The notes: generated by a model not told the origin, from the letters alone. A DNA stretch of 64,000 bases from Nesterenkonia sedimenti (GCF_012641515.1 NZ_JABAHY010000014.1:395-64394); one strand, 5' to 3'. Positions 44,590 through 54,213 are shown, numbered from the stretch's first letter. Numbers and translations are program-made.

Positions 44590-44712
44590 AAGGATCACGA
44601 GTACCGGTTCACAGAAGCTCTGGCTGACCGGTCGGCAACCCTTCCGCGGTGATGGGGTGCCCCAGATGACGATCCGGCCGCGGGCACCCGCCTGACGGCA
44701 AGCACGGCAATC
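44590..44712 (+). ncRNA. SAM riboswitch (SAM-I/IV class) upstream of binding-protein operon
   Basis: AAGGATCACGAGT, CTCTGGCTGACCGGTCGGCA, ACCCTTCCGC and GGGGTGCCCCAGATGACG reproduce the core of the element at 33078 almost base for base, with a shorter P2-like hairpin. A -10-like TAAGAT (44579-44584) gives a start about 44591. The ribosome site GAGAGGA precedes the ATG at 44728. Confidence 0.88.
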
Positions 44713-44727
44713 TCGAGAGGACCCCCC

Positions 44728-46356
44728 ATGTCACAACTGCACCTGCGTACCGGTGGATCCTTCGGTCTGGGCTCCCTGACCCTGGCCTCGTTAGCGCTGA
44801 TCACAGCCTGCGGGGGCCAGGGCGCCCAGGCATCCGGGGCCACCAACGGTGAGGACATCGTCACCGGGGGCACACTGCGATTCTCGGTCAGCTCCGACCA
44901 GGGCTGCATCGACCCCCAACAGACCACCTCCAATGACTCCATCTACTCCAGCCGCCAACTGGTGGACTCACTGACGGATCAAGATCCCGAGACCGGGGAG
45001 ATCGTGCCCTGGCTGGCTGAGGAGTGGGAGATCAACGACGACGCCACCGAATTCACCTTCACCCTCCAGGAGGGTGCGACGTTCAGCAATGGAGAACCGG
45101 TGGACTCCGAGGCAGTGGCTGCAAACTTCGACGCCGCCGTCGAACTCGGTGCCCGAGCCAGTCTGCCCAGCCAATATCTCAACGGGTATCAGGAGACTGA
45201 AGTCCACGATGAGCACAGCTTCACCGTGCATTTCGCCGAACCCAGCGCCCAGTTCCTGCAGGCAACCTCCACCCACTCCCTGGGCATCCTCGCCCCGGAG
45301 ACCACGGCCGCCGACGCCGATGCCCGCTGCCAGGAGGTCATCGGATCTGGTCCCTTCGTCCTGCAGGGCTACACCCAGAACGATTCCATCTCGCTGAGCG
45401 CCCGGGAGGACTACGACTGGGGCTCCAGCCTGTGGGAGAACCAGAAGCGTCCTCATGTCGATGGACTCGAATTCTCCGTGGTCCCCGAATCAGGGGTCAG
45501 GGCCGGATCCCTGCAGTCCGGGCAGACCGATGCCATCGGCAATATCGCCAGCCAGGATCAACCCCAGCTGGAAGCGGCCAATGCTCAACTGTTCGACCGG
45601 AACAACCCCGGCATCGTCTTCTCCCTGCATATCAACCACGAGAACGAGTTCCTCAGCGAACAGGAAGTCCGCGAGGCCATCTCGCACGCCATCGACCGTG
45701 AGGAGATCGTCGAGACCGTCTACACCGAGTTCACCCCGGTGGCCGCATCCATCCTGGCCTCCACCACCCCGGACTACTCGGACCTCTCCGAACACCTGCA
45801 GTACGATCCTGAACGCAGCGCCGAACTGCTTGAGGCGGCCGGATTCGACCACACCGGGGAGGGGTGGGAGCGCGAGGGTGAACCCCTGCGTTTCGAAATT
45901 GTCTTTTGGGACAATGCGGCGGCCAACGCCCCGAGTGTGGAACTGATCCAGCAGCAGCTGGCCGAGGCCGGTATCACCGTGGAACTGCGCGAGGCCCCGA
46001 TCGCCGAGGCCGCCGAAATCCAAGCTGAGGGCAATTTCGATGCGTCCTGGGGAAATATCACCCGGGCTGATCCAGATATCCTGCGCAATCAGTTCTCCAC
46101 CGAGGGTGCCAATAACCTCCGGCTGGAGCCGGGGGAGCTCGACGAACTGCTGGCTGAGCAGGCCACCGAAGTCGACCCCGATGCCCGGGCTGAAATGGTC
46201 GCCGAGGCCCAAGAGAAGATCACCACCGAGTACCACAGCATCCCGGTGCTGGAGCTGACCACAGTGCTGGCCACCCGGGATACCGTCCATGGGCTGCACT
46301 ATGACTCGGGATCGCGAATCCACCTCAACGACACCTGGATCGAAGACGCCGACTGA
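44728..46356 (+). CDS. Peptide-type ABC solute-binding lipoprotein (family 5), copy 1
   Basis: A 542-residue binding protein for an oligopeptide/nickel-type importer. The signal ends in the lipobox LITAC (about residue 28). Family-5 features are GGTLRFSVSSDQGCIDPQQT, SRQLVDSLTDQDPETGEIVP and WEINDDATEFTFTLQEGATF. It resembles the subfamily that travels with LLM monooxygenases and CMD proteins. It follows the SAM riboswitch and precedes a close paralogue, but no permease genes are linked here; the only complete permease set is on the other strand at 54-58 kb. Confidence 0.85.
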   Translation: MSQLHLRTGGSFGLGSLTLASLALITACGGQGAQASGATNGEDIVTGGTLRFSVSSDQGCIDPQQTTSNDSIYSSRQLVDSLTDQDPETGEIVPWLAEEWEINDDATEFTFTLQEGATFSNGEPVDSEAVAANFDAAVELGARASLPSQYLNGYQETEVHDEHSFTVHFAEPSAQFLQATSTHSLGILAPETTAADADARCQEVIGSGPFVLQGYTQNDSISLSAREDYDWGSSLWENQKRPHVDGLEFSVVPESGVRAGSLQSGQTDAIGNIASQDQPQLEAANAQLFDRNNPGIVFSLHINHENEFLSEQEVREAISHAIDREEIVETVYTEFTPVAASILASTTPDYSDLSEHLQYDPERSAELLEAAGFDHTGEGWEREGEPLRFEIVFWDNAAANAPSVELIQQQLAEAGITVELREAPIAEAAEIQAEGNFDASWGNITRADPDILRNQFSTEGANNLRLEPGELDELLAEQATEVDPDARAEMVAEAQEKITTEYHSIPVLELTTVLATRDTVHGLHYDSGSRIHLNDTWIEDAD

Positions 46357-46536
46357 CTTCGCAGCCACTGGCCGAGACTGCCGCCGGCACGGAGGTTACG
46401 AATTGTGTTCCCGTGTCGGCACAGGATCTGGCCTGAGGCGTAATCTCAGAGCGGAGAAGCACTCCGCTGGACTCCCCAGCCACCCCGGTGGTCCTTCCGC
46501 CATCGGGTAGCACCATTGATCGGAACAACGACAGCT

Positions 46537-48201
46537 ATGCCCGGCAGCCCAACAGCGCATCACATCCCGGCCTTCGCGGGCCGAATCTCCCGTCTGATGA
46601 CAGCCACCGCCACCCTCTCCGCCCTCAGCCTGCTGGCCGCCTGCGGAACCAACCAGGGCGGCAGCGGCCCAGCCGGTGACAGTGGAGATCCCGGGGATAT
46701 CGTCACCGGAGGCACACTCCGGGTCGCCGTCGGCTCCGATGCCGGCTGCGTGGATCCCCACCAGGTAGTGGCCAATGATTCGATCTACTCACTGCGCCAA
46801 CTGGTGGATTCGCTGACTGATCAGGATCCGGAGACCGGGGAGATCGTGCCTTGGTTGGCTCAGGAGTGGGAGATCAACGACGACGCCACCGAGTTCAGTT
46901 TCACTCTCCAGGAGGGGGCGACCTTCAGCAATGGGGAGCCAGTGGATTCTGAGGCAGTGGCCGCGAATTTCGACGCCGCCGTCGAACTCGGTGCCCGGGC
47001 GACCCTGCCCAATGACTATCTCACGGGATACCAAGAGACGGAGGTCCACGATGAGCTGAACTTCACCGTGCACTTCGAGGACTCCAATGCCCAGTTCCTG
47101 CAGGCAACCTCCACCCACTCCCTGGGCATCCTCGCCCCGGAGACCACCGCACTGGACGAGGACGCCCGCTGCCAGGAGGTCATCGGATCCGGGCCCTTTG
47201 TCCTCGAGGAATACGTCCAGGGACAGCAGACCACACTGAGCGCACGTGAGGACTACGCCTGGGGATCAACCGCCTGGGAGAACCAAGGTGAGGCCCATGT
47301 TGATGCTCTGGAGTTCTCCGTAGTCTCCGAATCCGGTGTGCGGGCAGGGCTGATCCAGTCCAACCAGGCCGATCTCATCGCCGGTGTCGGCCACCAGGAC
47401 ATCGCCCAGCTGGAGAGTGCCGAGGCCCAGCTGCTCAGCCGCAATAACCCGGGCATTGCCATGGGGCTCAACGTCAACCACGAACACCCGGTGCTGGGCG
47501 AGCAGCCGGTCCGCGAGGCGATCTCCCACGCCATCGACCGCGAGGACATCGTGGAGACCCTGTTCACCGAGTTCACCCCGGCGGCAACCTCGGTGCTGGC
47601 CTCCACCACACCTGACCATGTGGACATCAGCGAGTACCTCTCCTATGACCCTCAGGGGGTCGAGGAAATCCTGGAGGAGGAAGGCTGGGAGCGCACCGAC
47701 GACGGCTGGGAACGCGACGGCGAGGCACTGGAGTTCGAGATCTCCTACTTCGGCGATGCCACCCCACAGGCGTCCGCCAGTCAGGAGATGATCCAGCAGC
47801 AGCTGGCCGAAGTTGGCATCAACGTGACCCTGCGGGATGTGCCGATTGCCGAGATGGGGACCCTGCAGAGCGAAGGCACCTATGATGTCATCTGGGCTAA
47901 CCTCACCCGCGCCGATCCCGATATCCTGCGGGCACGGTTCGACTCCACCACCGCCAACCCCCAGCGGCTGAGCGCCTCCGAGATTGACGATCTGCTGGCC
48001 GCCCAGTCCGCGGAGCCGGATCCGGAGGCCCGGGCCGAGATCGTCGCCGAGGCACAGGAGAAGATCACCGCCGAATACCTCAGCGTTCCGGTCCTGGAGT
48101 CCACCGCCGTGCTGGCCAGCCGCGAGGCGGTCCACGGGGTACGGTTCGACTCCGGTTCCCGGATCTACCTCAACGATGTCTGGATCGACGACGCCGACTG
48201 A
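46537..48201 (+). CDS. Peptide-type ABC solute-binding lipoprotein (family 5), copy 2
   Basis: A 554-residue paralogue of the preceding protein: the same SLTDQDPETGEIVPWLAQEW and EINDDATEFSFTLQEGATFS segments are almost identical, while the C-terminal lobe differs more (SYFGDATPQASASQEMIQQ), so the ligand may differ. The lipobox is LLAAC. ATG 46537 is chosen over the TTG at 46516. The 180 bases before it contain a GAGCGGAG/CTCCGCT-type hairpin but no recognisable riboswitch. The gene probably arose by tandem duplication. A DUF1684 gene follows after 14 bases. Confidence 0.82.
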   Translation: MPGSPTAHHIPAFAGRISRLMTATATLSALSLLAACGTNQGGSGPAGDSGDPGDIVTGGTLRVAVGSDAGCVDPHQVVANDSIYSLRQLVDSLTDQDPETGEIVPWLAQEWEINDDATEFSFTLQEGATFSNGEPVDSEAVAANFDAAVELGARATLPNDYLTGYQETEVHDELNFTVHFEDSNAQFLQATSTHSLGILAPETTALDEDARCQEVIGSGPFVLEEYVQGQQTTLSAREDYAWGSTAWENQGEAHVDALEFSVVSESGVRAGLIQSNQADLIAGVGHQDIAQLESAEAQLLSRNNPGIAMGLNVNHEHPVLGEQPVREAISHAIDREDIVETLFTEFTPAATSVLASTTPDHVDISEYLSYDPQGVEEILEEEGWERTDDGWERDGEALEFEISYFGDATPQASASQEMIQQQLAEVGINVTLRDVPIAEMGTLQSEGTYDVIWANLTRADPDILRARFDSTTANPQRLSASEIDDLLAAQSAEPDPEARAEIVAEAQEKITAEYLSVPVLESTAVLASREAVHGVRFDSGSRIYLNDVWIDDAD

Positions 48202-48215
48202 AAGAAGGACCACCG

Positions 48216-49103
48216 ATGACCGCACAGCCCACCAAAACCACCGCCAGCCAAGCCTGGGAGGATGCCTTCGCCCAGCGTGAGCAGGGTCGGCGCTCAGCCA
48301 ACGGATTCTTCGCGGTCACCGGTCTCTACTGGCTCAGCAGCGAACCCACTGAGGTCCCCGGTATCCCGGGAATCTGGCAGGTGAGGGACGATGCCGTCGT
48401 CGTCGATCTCGGTGAGTCCGGGGTGCTGGCACGTGATGGCGAACAGCTCACCGGGGTCCGAGAGTTTGCTGGTATTCCTGAACGTGGCGGGATCCTGCTC
48501 GGAGTACCTGAGGGACAGTCGACCGACCTCGGGGTGACCTCCCTGGAGGTGGCCAAACGCGGCGGGCTGTTCATCCTGCGGCCCAAGAGTGCCGCCCACC
48601 CCTTCCTGAGCGAGTACACCGGAACTGAACGGTTCGACTACAACCCGGGTTGGCGGGTCACTGCCAGTTATGAGCCCTTCGCCCAGCCGGAACCGGTGAC
48701 CGTTGCCGCAGCAGTGGAGGGCATTGAGCATGTCTACCAGGCTCCAGGACGGGTGCGTTTCCAGGCCGAGGGGCAGCAGTACGAGCTGCTGACCTTTGAT
48801 GGGTTCGCCGAGGGGGAGCGGCTGGTGCTCTTCACGGATCACACCTCCGGGGAGACGACCTACCACGCGCTGCGGGCGCTGCGGTTCCACGTCGGCTCCG
48901 GTGAGCCCGCGGAGGTGGTGGTCGACTTCAACAACGCGGCCAATCTGCCCTGTGCCTACACGGATCTTGCCACCTGCCCGCTGCCGCCGAAGGGAAACCG
49001 GATTGAGGCAGCGGTGACCGCCGGGGAGAAGAAACCGACTCAGCGGGTGGAATCAGCTGCCGAGGGCCCGGGCATGACCTGGCAGCGGATCATCACCGAC
49101 TGA
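48216..49103 (+). CDS. DUF1684 protein
   Basis: A 295-residue cytosolic protein of unknown function. The N-terminal QRRSANGFFAVTGLYWLSSE-like stretch and the end, VVDFNNAANLPCAYTDLATCPLPPKGNRIE, match the DUF1684 family. Family members have FNxxxxPxCxY and CPxPPxxNR, both visible here (DFNNAANLPCAYTD, CPLPPKGNR). It has no signal or membrane segment. Its place in the riboswitch operon suggests a role in processing the imported sulfur compound, but this is only context. An AAGAAGGACC site precedes the ATG. Confidence 0.8.
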   Translation: MTAQPTKTTASQAWEDAFAQREQGRRSANGFFAVTGLYWLSSEPTEVPGIPGIWQVRDDAVVVDLGESGVLARDGEQLTGVREFAGIPERGGILLGVPEGQSTDLGVTSLEVAKRGGLFILRPKSAAHPFLSEYTGTERFDYNPGWRVTASYEPFAQPEPVTVAAAVEGIEHVYQAPGRVRFQAEGQQYELLTFDGFAEGERLVLFTDHTSGETTYHALRALRFHVGSGEPAEVVVDFNNAANLPCAYTDLATCPLPPKGNRIEAAVTAGEKKPTQRVESAAEGPGMTWQRIITD

Positions 49104-49176
49104 CCGGCGATCCGTCCGGAGTTGAGTGTTGTAGAGCCAGGCAGCTGAAGGCCGCAATGATTGCGCTTGGCGCTAT

Positions 49177-49191
49177 TAGTGTTTAACGCTA
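49177..49191 (+). promoter_or_regulatory. Candidate HigA operator before higBA
   Basis: TAGTGTTTAACGCTA is a dyad (TAG.GTT.AAC.CTA) with 12 of 14 non-central positions matching. It lies 11 bases before the higB start, at the promoter. CGCTATTA is also repeated directly with a 16-base period. Antitoxins of the HigA type bind such sites to autorepress. Confidence 0.5.
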
Positions 49192-49201
49192 TTATCTACC
49201 T

Positions 49202-49483
49202 GTGATCCAGTCGTTTCGTGACAAGGCCACGGAACAAGTATGGGAGACGGGCAAACATAAGAAGTTTGATCCGCGAATCCTGAAGGTAGCTGTACGCAAG
49301 TTAGGGCACCTTCACCATGCGGCCCGCCTTGAGGACCTTCAAGTTCCTCCGGCGAATCAACTCGAAGCGCTACACGGAGACAGACAGGGCCAACACAGCA
49401 TCCGCATTAATAAACAGTGGCGCATTTGTTTTGAATGGACGGAAGCGGGGCCGAGGAACGTTGAAATCACGGATTACCACTAG
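49202..49483 (+). CDS. higB: HigB-type mRNA interferase toxin
   Basis: A 93-residue RelE-fold toxin. IQSFRDKATEQVWETGKHKKFDP at the start, LEDLQVPPANQLEALHGDRQGQHSIRIN in the middle and WRICFEWTEAGPRNVEITDYH at the end are hallmarks of HigB, which cleaves mRNA on the ribosome. It starts with GTG 49202. The toxin precedes the antitoxin, the reverse order typical for HigBA. No close phage or plasmid genes are seen, so it may be a chromosomal addiction or stress module. Confidence 0.9.
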   Translation: MIQSFRDKATEQVWETGKHKKFDPRILKVAVRKLGHLHHAARLEDLQVPPANQLEALHGDRQGQHSIRINKQWRICFEWTEAGPRNVEITDYH

Positions 49484-49507
49484 AGCCAAATGCAAAGGAA
49501 AGAACTC

Positions 49508-49801
49508 ATGAGTCTCACCCATCATGCTCACCCCGGGGAGATCCTGCTTGAGGATTTCCTGAAGCCAATGGGTATTTCGCAGTACCGCCTGGCCAAGGAT
49601 ATTGGTGTGGACCCTGCGCGCATTAACGCAATAGTTCACGGAAAGCGGGGGATTACACCCGCGACTGCACTTCGTCTGGGTCAGTACTTCGGTATGTCCG
49701 CCGAGTTTTGGACCAACGCCCAGACTCATTACGACTTGGCTGTGGAACGCGCTCTTCATGGGCAGGAAATCGACGCCATCCGCCCCTTGCAGGCCGCCTA
49801 G
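49508..49801 (+). CDS. higA: HigA-type antitoxin
   Basis: A 97-residue antitoxin with a Cro/CI-type helix-turn-helix (QYRLAKDIGVDPARINAIVHG). The N-terminal HHAHPGEILLEDFLKPMGIS and FGMSAEFWTNAQTHYDLAVE fit the VapI/HigA family. ATG 49508 is preferred over the ATG at 49490 because AAAGGAAAG lies before it. It starts 24 bases after higB, so both are on one transcript. It should neutralise HigB and repress the promoter at the dyad near 49180. Confidence 0.9.
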   Translation: MSLTHHAHPGEILLEDFLKPMGISQYRLAKDIGVDPARINAIVHGKRGITPATALRLGQYFGMSAEFWTNAQTHYDLAVERALHGQEIDAIRPLQAA

Positions 49802-49863
49802 GGGAGGCCTGCGGATGGGTCCTTCCCATTGTGAGGTCATTAAGGCAGTGTTAGTTTTGCGAG

Positions 49864-50361
49864 ATGGCGCTCACGGTTCGGGCAGCAACTGCCGCTGACT
49901 GGACTGCCATCTGGCAGATAATCCAAGAGGTGGCAGCTGCCGGGGAGACTTTCGCGATGGAAGTTTCTCCATCTGAGGATCAGATGCGGCGTGAATGGTT
50001 GACACCGTCAGCGGGTCGCGTTGTCGTCGCCACTGATGAATCCGGCGAGGTTTTGGGCACCGCGAATATGTACCCCAACCGCCCCAACCAGGGAGCGCAT
50101 ATTGCCTCAGGCTCCTTCATGGTCGCCGATGACGCGCGTGGTCGAGGGGCCGGCCGGGCGATGGTCCGGGACATGGTGGATTGGGCCACGTCCAGTGGAT
50201 ACCGCGGTATTCAGTTCAACGCGGTGGTGGCTACGAATGCATCAGCGGTGGAGCTCTACCGCTCCGAGGGGTTTCGGGCCATCGGCACCGCGCCCCAGGC
50301 ATTCCTTCACCTGACTTCGGGCGCCGTCGACCTCCTCCTCATGTGGCGAGACCTTCCCTAG
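49864..50361 (+). CDS. GNAT-family N-acetyltransferase
   Basis: A 165-residue acetyltransferase. The acetyl-CoA-binding motif is in FMVADDARGRGAGRAMVRDMV, and QFNAVVATNASAVELYRSEG is a typical later element. Preceding IWQIIQEVAAAGETFAMEVS resembles L-amino-acid or phosphinothricin-type acetyltransferases, but the substrate cannot be fixed. It starts 62 bases after higA and may be a separate transcript. Confidence 0.85.
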   Translation: MALTVRAATAADWTAIWQIIQEVAAAGETFAMEVSPSEDQMRREWLTPSAGRVVVATDESGEVLGTANMYPNRPNQGAHIASGSFMVADDARGRGAGRAMVRDMVDWATSSGYRGIQFNAVVATNASAVELYRSEGFRAIGTAPQAFLHLTSGAVDLLLMWRDLP

Positions 50362-50390
50362 TGGAGGTCGTTATCCCAGCCCCCGGGCCA

Positions 50391-51596
50391 TCACCGACTG
50401 ACCTGTGACTCGGGATCTCTTGGCAAGAAGAAAGCCAGGAGTACGCAGCCGCAGAAAATTATGGAGCCAACCAACGTAGGTAGAGCGATATCTGTAGTTG
50501 CAAGGAGGCCGCCTAGGGCTGATCCTAGGGCGAGTCCTAGAAGGCCAAGAACTTTTGAAGTCGCGCCGACCCGGCCCAACAGTTCCGAGGGTACAAGTCG
50601 TTGACGAATCGAAGTTGAACAGATGTTCCAGACAACTGCGTGCATGATGTACAGAGCAAGAAGCAGTGCGGCCAGCACCACCTGTGTTGTGTAGGCAAGT
50701 AGGGCCAGGGTAGATGCGCCGAGGATAAGACTGGATGTGATGGTCCACCTGTATCCGAGGCGAATGCGGATCGGCACGGTGATGAAAGATCCCGCAAGGC
50801 CCCCGAGAGCAGAAAACGCAAGCAATATGCCGTAACCGGCGGCGTTTAAGTCGAGCTGTATGTCAGCGAAAAGGACCAGCACGGAAAACGGCAACATATA
50901 TCCGATGCTTGAGAGACCTCCGATGAGCGCCAATGTCATCACCGTGCGGTTCTTGAGAAGCCATTGGGCACCTTCTAGCGCTTCTCGATACACAGAAGGT
51001 CTCTGTTCTGGCGGGGCCAACTGAGTGGGTCTGCTTCGCTTTGGCAGTGCCAAAGCGAATGCTCCAGCTGCTGCCCACAGGCCACCCATGACATAAGCGG
51101 GTAGGACCATCCCTGCTGTGAATAGTAGTCCGCCCAACGGTGGGCCTATGAACTCGTCTGCAGCGAGCTGGGTGGCCGCAATGCGTGAGTTGGCCCCGTC
51201 GAGGTGATCCTTCTTCACCAGGGATGGCAACAGGGCGATGGCAGAGCTGTCTGCGACGCTTTCCAAAGCGGCGACGATAGCCATCACCCCGTAGAGCACC
51301 ATCAAAGTTGCTGGGCCAAAGTGGATTGTCAGAGCGAGGCATACCAGTGCGGCACCGCGTAACAGGTTGGCTAGCACCAACAGTGTTCTTCGGTCCAGGC
51401 GGTCTACATAGACACCGATGGGAAGGACCACAGTGAGACGGACTACCGCATAGAGAGTAGCCAAGCCTGCTACCCAGCGAGGGTCATCGGTCAGGGATGC
51501 TGCCAGCAGTGGCATCGATACGAAGGTGATCCCGTCAGACAGGTTTGAGAGGGCATTGGCACCCCAGAGAACTTTGAATGACCGACCGAGACTCAC
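50391..51596 (-). CDS. MFS transporter
   Basis: A 401-residue carrier with about twelve hydrophobic segments of the enterobactin-exporter-like/MFS_3 group. It starts MSLGRSFKVLWGANALSNLS and has the loop GVYVDRLDRRTLLVLANLLRG after TM2 and GYRWTITSSLILGASTLALL near the middle. Its base composition is more AT-rich than that of flanking genes, which may point to separate origin. Convergent with the GNAT gene. Substrate unknown; drug or siderophore export is common in the family. Confidence 0.8.
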   Translation of the reverse strand: MSLGRSFKVLWGANALSNLSDGITFVSMPLLAASLTDDPRWVAGLATLYAVVRLTVVLPIGVYVDRLDRRTLLVLANLLRGAALVCLALTIHFGPATLMVLYGVMAIVAALESVADSSAIALLPSLVKKDHLDGANSRIAATQLAADEFIGPPLGGLLFTAGMVLPAYVMGGLWAAAGAFALALPKRSRPTQLAPPEQRPSVYREALEGAQWLLKNRTVMTLALIGGLSSIGYMLPFSVLVLFADIQLDLNAAGYGILLAFSALGGLAGSFITVPIRIRLGYRWTITSSLILGASTLALLAYTTQVVLAALLLALYIMHAVVWNICSTSIRQRLVPSELLGRVGATSKVLGLLGLALGSALGGLLATTDIALPTLVGSIIFCGCVLLAFFLPRDPESQVSR

Positions 51597-51656
51597 CGAC
51601 TCAGTCTATGGAGTGCGCTGGACCCCGTCGATGACGCCCTAGATTACTTGGGTGCC

Positions 51657-52700
51657 TTATGCCTGGGGCGACCAGCCCAGGGCCGGGCCGAGACGTTCGG
51701 CAATATCTGTGAGTATCTGCACGTAATCGGTCTCCTCGAAGCTGAAGGGCAGGGCGAAGGCCACCTCATCGACCTCCCGGTAACCGGCATGGGCTGCCAA
51801 CTCCTCAGCGATCTGCTCGCTGGTGCCGATGATGTCCTTAGCCGGCAGGAAACCTTTGGGGCCATTGGGCTGCAGCGTCCGGGGAGTCCGCTCATCCACA
51901 TAGGCCTGGTACTTCTGCCGCTGCTCGGTGGTTGCCGAATCAGTAGGAATGACCACCAGCCCCTGGGAGACCTTGGCTGCGGCGCCATCGGGGTGCTCAG
52001 CCCGGAAGGCCCTGATCTGCTCGGCCTGGATCTCCCCGAAATCTGGCCTGTCCTGCCCCGGCGCGAAGACGACCGAGGAAGTCAGCAGGTTGAACCCCGC
52101 CTGACCGGCCCACTGGGCTGAGCGCAGACTGCCCGCCCCGTACCAGAGCCGGGAACGCAGACCAGGGGAGTGAGGCTCCACCCGTTCGGAATGCTCCTCG
52201 ATCACCCCATCCTTACCGGAGAACCCCCGCACGGGCTCACCGGCGATGAACCCGGCCAGCCGCTGAACCCGGGAATAGCTGAAATCCTCTGCCGCAGCGG
52301 TATCCGGATAGAGAGCATCTTTGACAGTGTCCCAGTACATGGGTTCACCCACACTCACCCCTGGATTGATCCGCCCACCGGAGAGCACATCAGCCGTGGC
52401 CAGATCCTCGGCCAGCCGCAGCGGATTCTCCCAGGCCAAGGGGGTCACCGCCGTGCCCAGTTCGATCCGAGAGGTTCGCTGGGAGGCTGCAGCCATCACC
52501 GCAACCGGGGAGGAAATCCCATACTGCAGATGCCGGTGCCGCAGCCAGGCAGAGTCGAAGCCCAACTGTTCCCCCAGCTCGATGACCCGCAGTGTGGATT
52601 CATGCCCGGCGGCGGGATTATCCCGGTCGAAGAGGCCAATGGTGAGGAACCCCAGTTTCTTCAGCGGGGAGGCCCCCGAGGCGGATGCAGCAGCTGACAT
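51657..52700 (-). CDS. Luciferase-like flavin monooxygenase, last gene of the SAM-controlled operon
   Basis: A 347-residue LLM. LGFLTIGLFDRDNPAAGHES, LGFDSAWLRHRHLQYGISSP and RIELGTAVTPLAWENPLRLAEDL outline the FMN barrel, followed by LSGGRINPGVSVGEP. ATG 52700 follows AAGGAG at 8 bases; a TTG at 52706 is less likely. It comes after an MFS gene by 13 bases and appears co-transcribed with the Dpp-like transporter. It is the last of three LLM genes in this operon, which suggests stepwise oxidation or several substrates. Confidence 0.75.
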   Translation of the reverse strand: MSAAASASGASPLKKLGFLTIGLFDRDNPAAGHESTLRVIELGEQLGFDSAWLRHRHLQYGISSPVAVMAAASQRTSRIELGTAVTPLAWENPLRLAEDLATADVLSGGRINPGVSVGEPMYWDTVKDALYPDTAAAEDFSYSRVQRLAGFIAGEPVRGFSGKDGVIEEHSERVEPHSPGLRSRLWYGAGSLRSAQWAGQAGFNLLTSSVVFAPGQDRPDFGEIQAEQIRAFRAEHPDGAAAKVSQGLVVIPTDSATTEQRQKYQAYVDERTPRTLQPNGPKGFLPAKDIIGTSEQIAEELAAHAGYREVDEVAFALPFSFEETDYVQILTDIAERLGPALGWSPQA

Positions 52701-52713
52701 GATCAAAACTCCT

Positions 52714-54168
52714 TCACTGGGACTGTCTCGAAGAGGTGGCGGGCTGGGAAGTCGAAAGTGGGGGCAGCAGCAGTGCTAAGAAGCAGGCTACTGCGCTGGC
52801 GGTGAGGCAGACCAGAGTTGCCATCCGCAGTGACCCGGTGCCCACGTCCAACCCGGCTGAGAGCAACAGTCCGCTGACCAGGGCAATCAGGAAGGTGGCG
52901 GCCAGCCGCTGGGTCAGCTGCAGGAAGGAGGCAGCCACCCCACGCAGATGTGGGCCCACCTCCGCCAGGGCCACTGCCCGCACTGTCGGTTCGGTCATTC
53001 CAGAGAAGAATCCCAGGACAACCAGCACTGCAGCCGAAATCCAGAACAGCGCCATCGTTTCCACGGAATAGCTGACGACGACGAACACCGCCAGGGCCAC
53101 CACCTGGCCGCTGAGCGCTGCGGGGAACACGGTGGCACCCCACCGGGAGAAGAGCCTGTTGCTCATCCGTGCCCCCAGGAACCTTGCGGCTGCTCCGGGT
53201 ATCCCGGCGGCGGCGATCAGGAAAGCTGAGAGGTCGGTGGCGGCCATGAAGTACATGACCAATACGGTGGAGAAGGCCAGAATGCTGCCGAACCACAGCA
53301 GGGCTGCGGCATTGGTGACCATATAGCTGCGGCTGCGCAGCAGTTCGGGGGCGAAGACCGGCAGCCGGCCCCTTCTGCGGTAGCTGACCTCCCACCCGCA
53401 CAGCAGCATCACCAACAGGATGCTGGCCGCCACCAGTGCAGTCAGCACACCGGTGCCGACTCCCGGATCCACAACCGGCAGGGTCACCGTGAGGGTCAGC
53501 GCCCCCAGCAGCAGAACCCCTGGGATGTCCAGATCCACCGCCGCCGAACCTTTCGCGTCCCGGGGAAGGTGCCGCCAGGCCACCCAGAGGGTGCCGATTC
53601 CGGCCAGGAAGGGCAGCAGCAGTACCAGCCGCCAGGCGGCTTCACCGATAACTTCCAGCAGCAGGGCCGAGAGCAGGGGACCGGCCACTGCAGCGGCCGC
53701 ACCGGCGGCGGTGTACCCCGCGAAGGCCCTGACCCGTGCCGGACCCGAATAGGTGTCCTGGATGATGCCCAGCACCTGGGCGGAGAGAATACCGGCACCC
53801 AGTCCCTGAAATAGCCGGCCCAGGATCAGCATCCAGGTCTCGGCGGCTGCCGCAGCCAGGCCGCAGCCGGTCAGGAAGAGGCTGAGCCCGAGCAGGAACA
53901 GCTTGCGCCGGCCGTAGGCGTCACCGAGCCGGCCGGCAGGGGCCAGGCCGAGGCCGAAGGTCAGAGAGAAGGCAGCCAGAAACCACTGAACCCCTGCAGT
54001 GCTGGCACCCAGGGACTCACCCACCGATGGAGCGATATAGGCCATCGAAGCCCCATCGATCAGGGTGGTGAATCCGGCCCCCATACAGGCCAGCAGCACC
54101 AGTGACTGCGCCCGGGACCCACCGAGGGTGTCATCTCGAACGCTCGGGGCGAGGCCAGCTGGTCCCAT
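52714..54168 (-). CDS. MFS transporter, DHA2-like
   Basis: A 484-residue carrier with about fourteen hydrophobic segments, the DHA2 drug-proton antiporter pattern. The motif A loop LAPAGRLGDAYGRRKLFLLG follows TM2, and LILGRLFQGLGAGILSAQVL and AGYTAAGAAAAVAGPLLSAL come later. It lies between the Dpp ATPase and an LLM gene on the same strand, so it is likely part of the sulfur operon. It may export a toxic product of substrate cleavage. Start ATG 54168. Confidence 0.82.
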   Translation of the reverse strand: MGPAGLAPSVRDDTLGGSRAQSLVLLACMGAGFTTLIDGASMAYIAPSVGESLGASTAGVQWFLAAFSLTFGLGLAPAGRLGDAYGRRKLFLLGLSLFLTGCGLAAAAAETWMLILGRLFQGLGAGILSAQVLGIIQDTYSGPARVRAFAGYTAAGAAAAVAGPLLSALLLEVIGEAAWRLVLLLPFLAGIGTLWVAWRHLPRDAKGSAAVDLDIPGVLLLGALTLTVTLPVVDPGVGTGVLTALVAASILLVMLLCGWEVSYRRRGRLPVFAPELLRSRSYMVTNAAALLWFGSILAFSTVLVMYFMAATDLSAFLIAAAGIPGAAARFLGARMSNRLFSRWGATVFPAALSGQVVALAVFVVVSYSVETMALFWISAAVLVVLGFFSGMTEPTVRAVALAEVGPHLRGVAASFLQLTQRLAATFLIALVSGLLLSAGLDVGTGSLRMATLVCLTASAVACFLALLLPPLSTSQPATSSRQSQ

Positions 54169-54213
54169 GACTGTTCAGCCCCGATCAGTGGCAAGCAGCG
54201 GTCGGTGAACAGC

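Noticed and set aside
46357-46536. Fourth riboswitch between the two tandem binding-protein genes
   Set aside because: A hairpin is present but none of the S-box blocks (GATCACGAG, CGGCAACC, GGTGCTCC) is found in order.
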